DNA from: Parachlamydiaceae bacterium
Lineage (GTDB): Bacteria > Chlamydiota > Chlamydiia > Chlamydiales > Parachlamydiaceae
Direction: 5' to 3'
Assembly: GCA_013815395.1 (NCBI GenBank)
Contig: JACDGH010000151.1
Coordinates: 1-6,476, forward strand
Length of the DNA stretch: 6,476 nucleotides
This document shows positions 6,476-6,476 of this stretch, one piece after another. Made by a program: the position numbers and the translations under genes. The notes beneath the pieces are model-generated. The model saw only the letters and a list, made by a program, of their open reading frames with translations. It had not been told where the DNA came from and did no database searches. Numbering within the stretch: position 1 is the first letter of the stretch; the number at the start of each line of letters is the position of its first letter.

Positions 6476-6476
6476 T

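Overview
This is an A+T-rich bacterial window with three large genes, one gene fragment and one substantial non-coding gap. The gene content suggests a host-associated, Parachlamydia-like (environmental chlamydial) or similar amoeba-dwelling bacterium. The pointers are a multi-domain glycosyltransferase ending in an alpha-1,2-fucosyltransferase-like domain, a bacterial SNF2 helicase and a long, possibly exported coiled-coil protein, all in A+T-rich DNA. That placement is an inference from gene style; no marker gene here fixes the taxonomy.

Layout. (1) Positions 2-1231, plus strand: the 3' part of a glycosyltransferase gene cut by the window edge. It encodes the tail of what looks like a GT92/DUF23-type domain, a low-complexity linker and a complete GT11 domain. 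(2) Positions 1232-1664: a 433-bp non-coding gap with ACGATA-type short direct repeats, followed by two 44-bp G+C-richer inverted-repeat arms (1440-1483 and 1611-1654), 36 of 44 positions matching, of the 'CGCAGAG/CGCTGAGA' kind. (3) Positions 1665-3461, minus strand: a 598-residue coiled-coil protein with an N-terminal hydrophobic segment and eight tandem 14-residue repeats. (4) Positions 3462-3598: a divergent control region with back-to-back promoter candidates. (5) Positions 3599-6328, plus strand: a 909-residue SNF2-family ATPase with intact helicase motifs. (6) Positions 6329-6475, minus strand: the C-terminal 48 codons of an unidentified gene whose stop codon directly abuts the SNF2 stop codon.

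The genes do not form an obvious pathway. The glycosyltransferase probably works on a surface glycan, the coiled-coil protein is probably envelope-associated or exported, and the SNF2 protein acts on DNA. The only visible link is the shared divergent promoter region between the coiled-coil and SNF2 genes. I see no defence island, CRISPR array, integrase, transposase gene, tRNA or rRNA, and no complete new multi-gene system. The most unusual items are the glycosyltransferase fusion, the 14-residue repeat array and the inverted-repeat pair.
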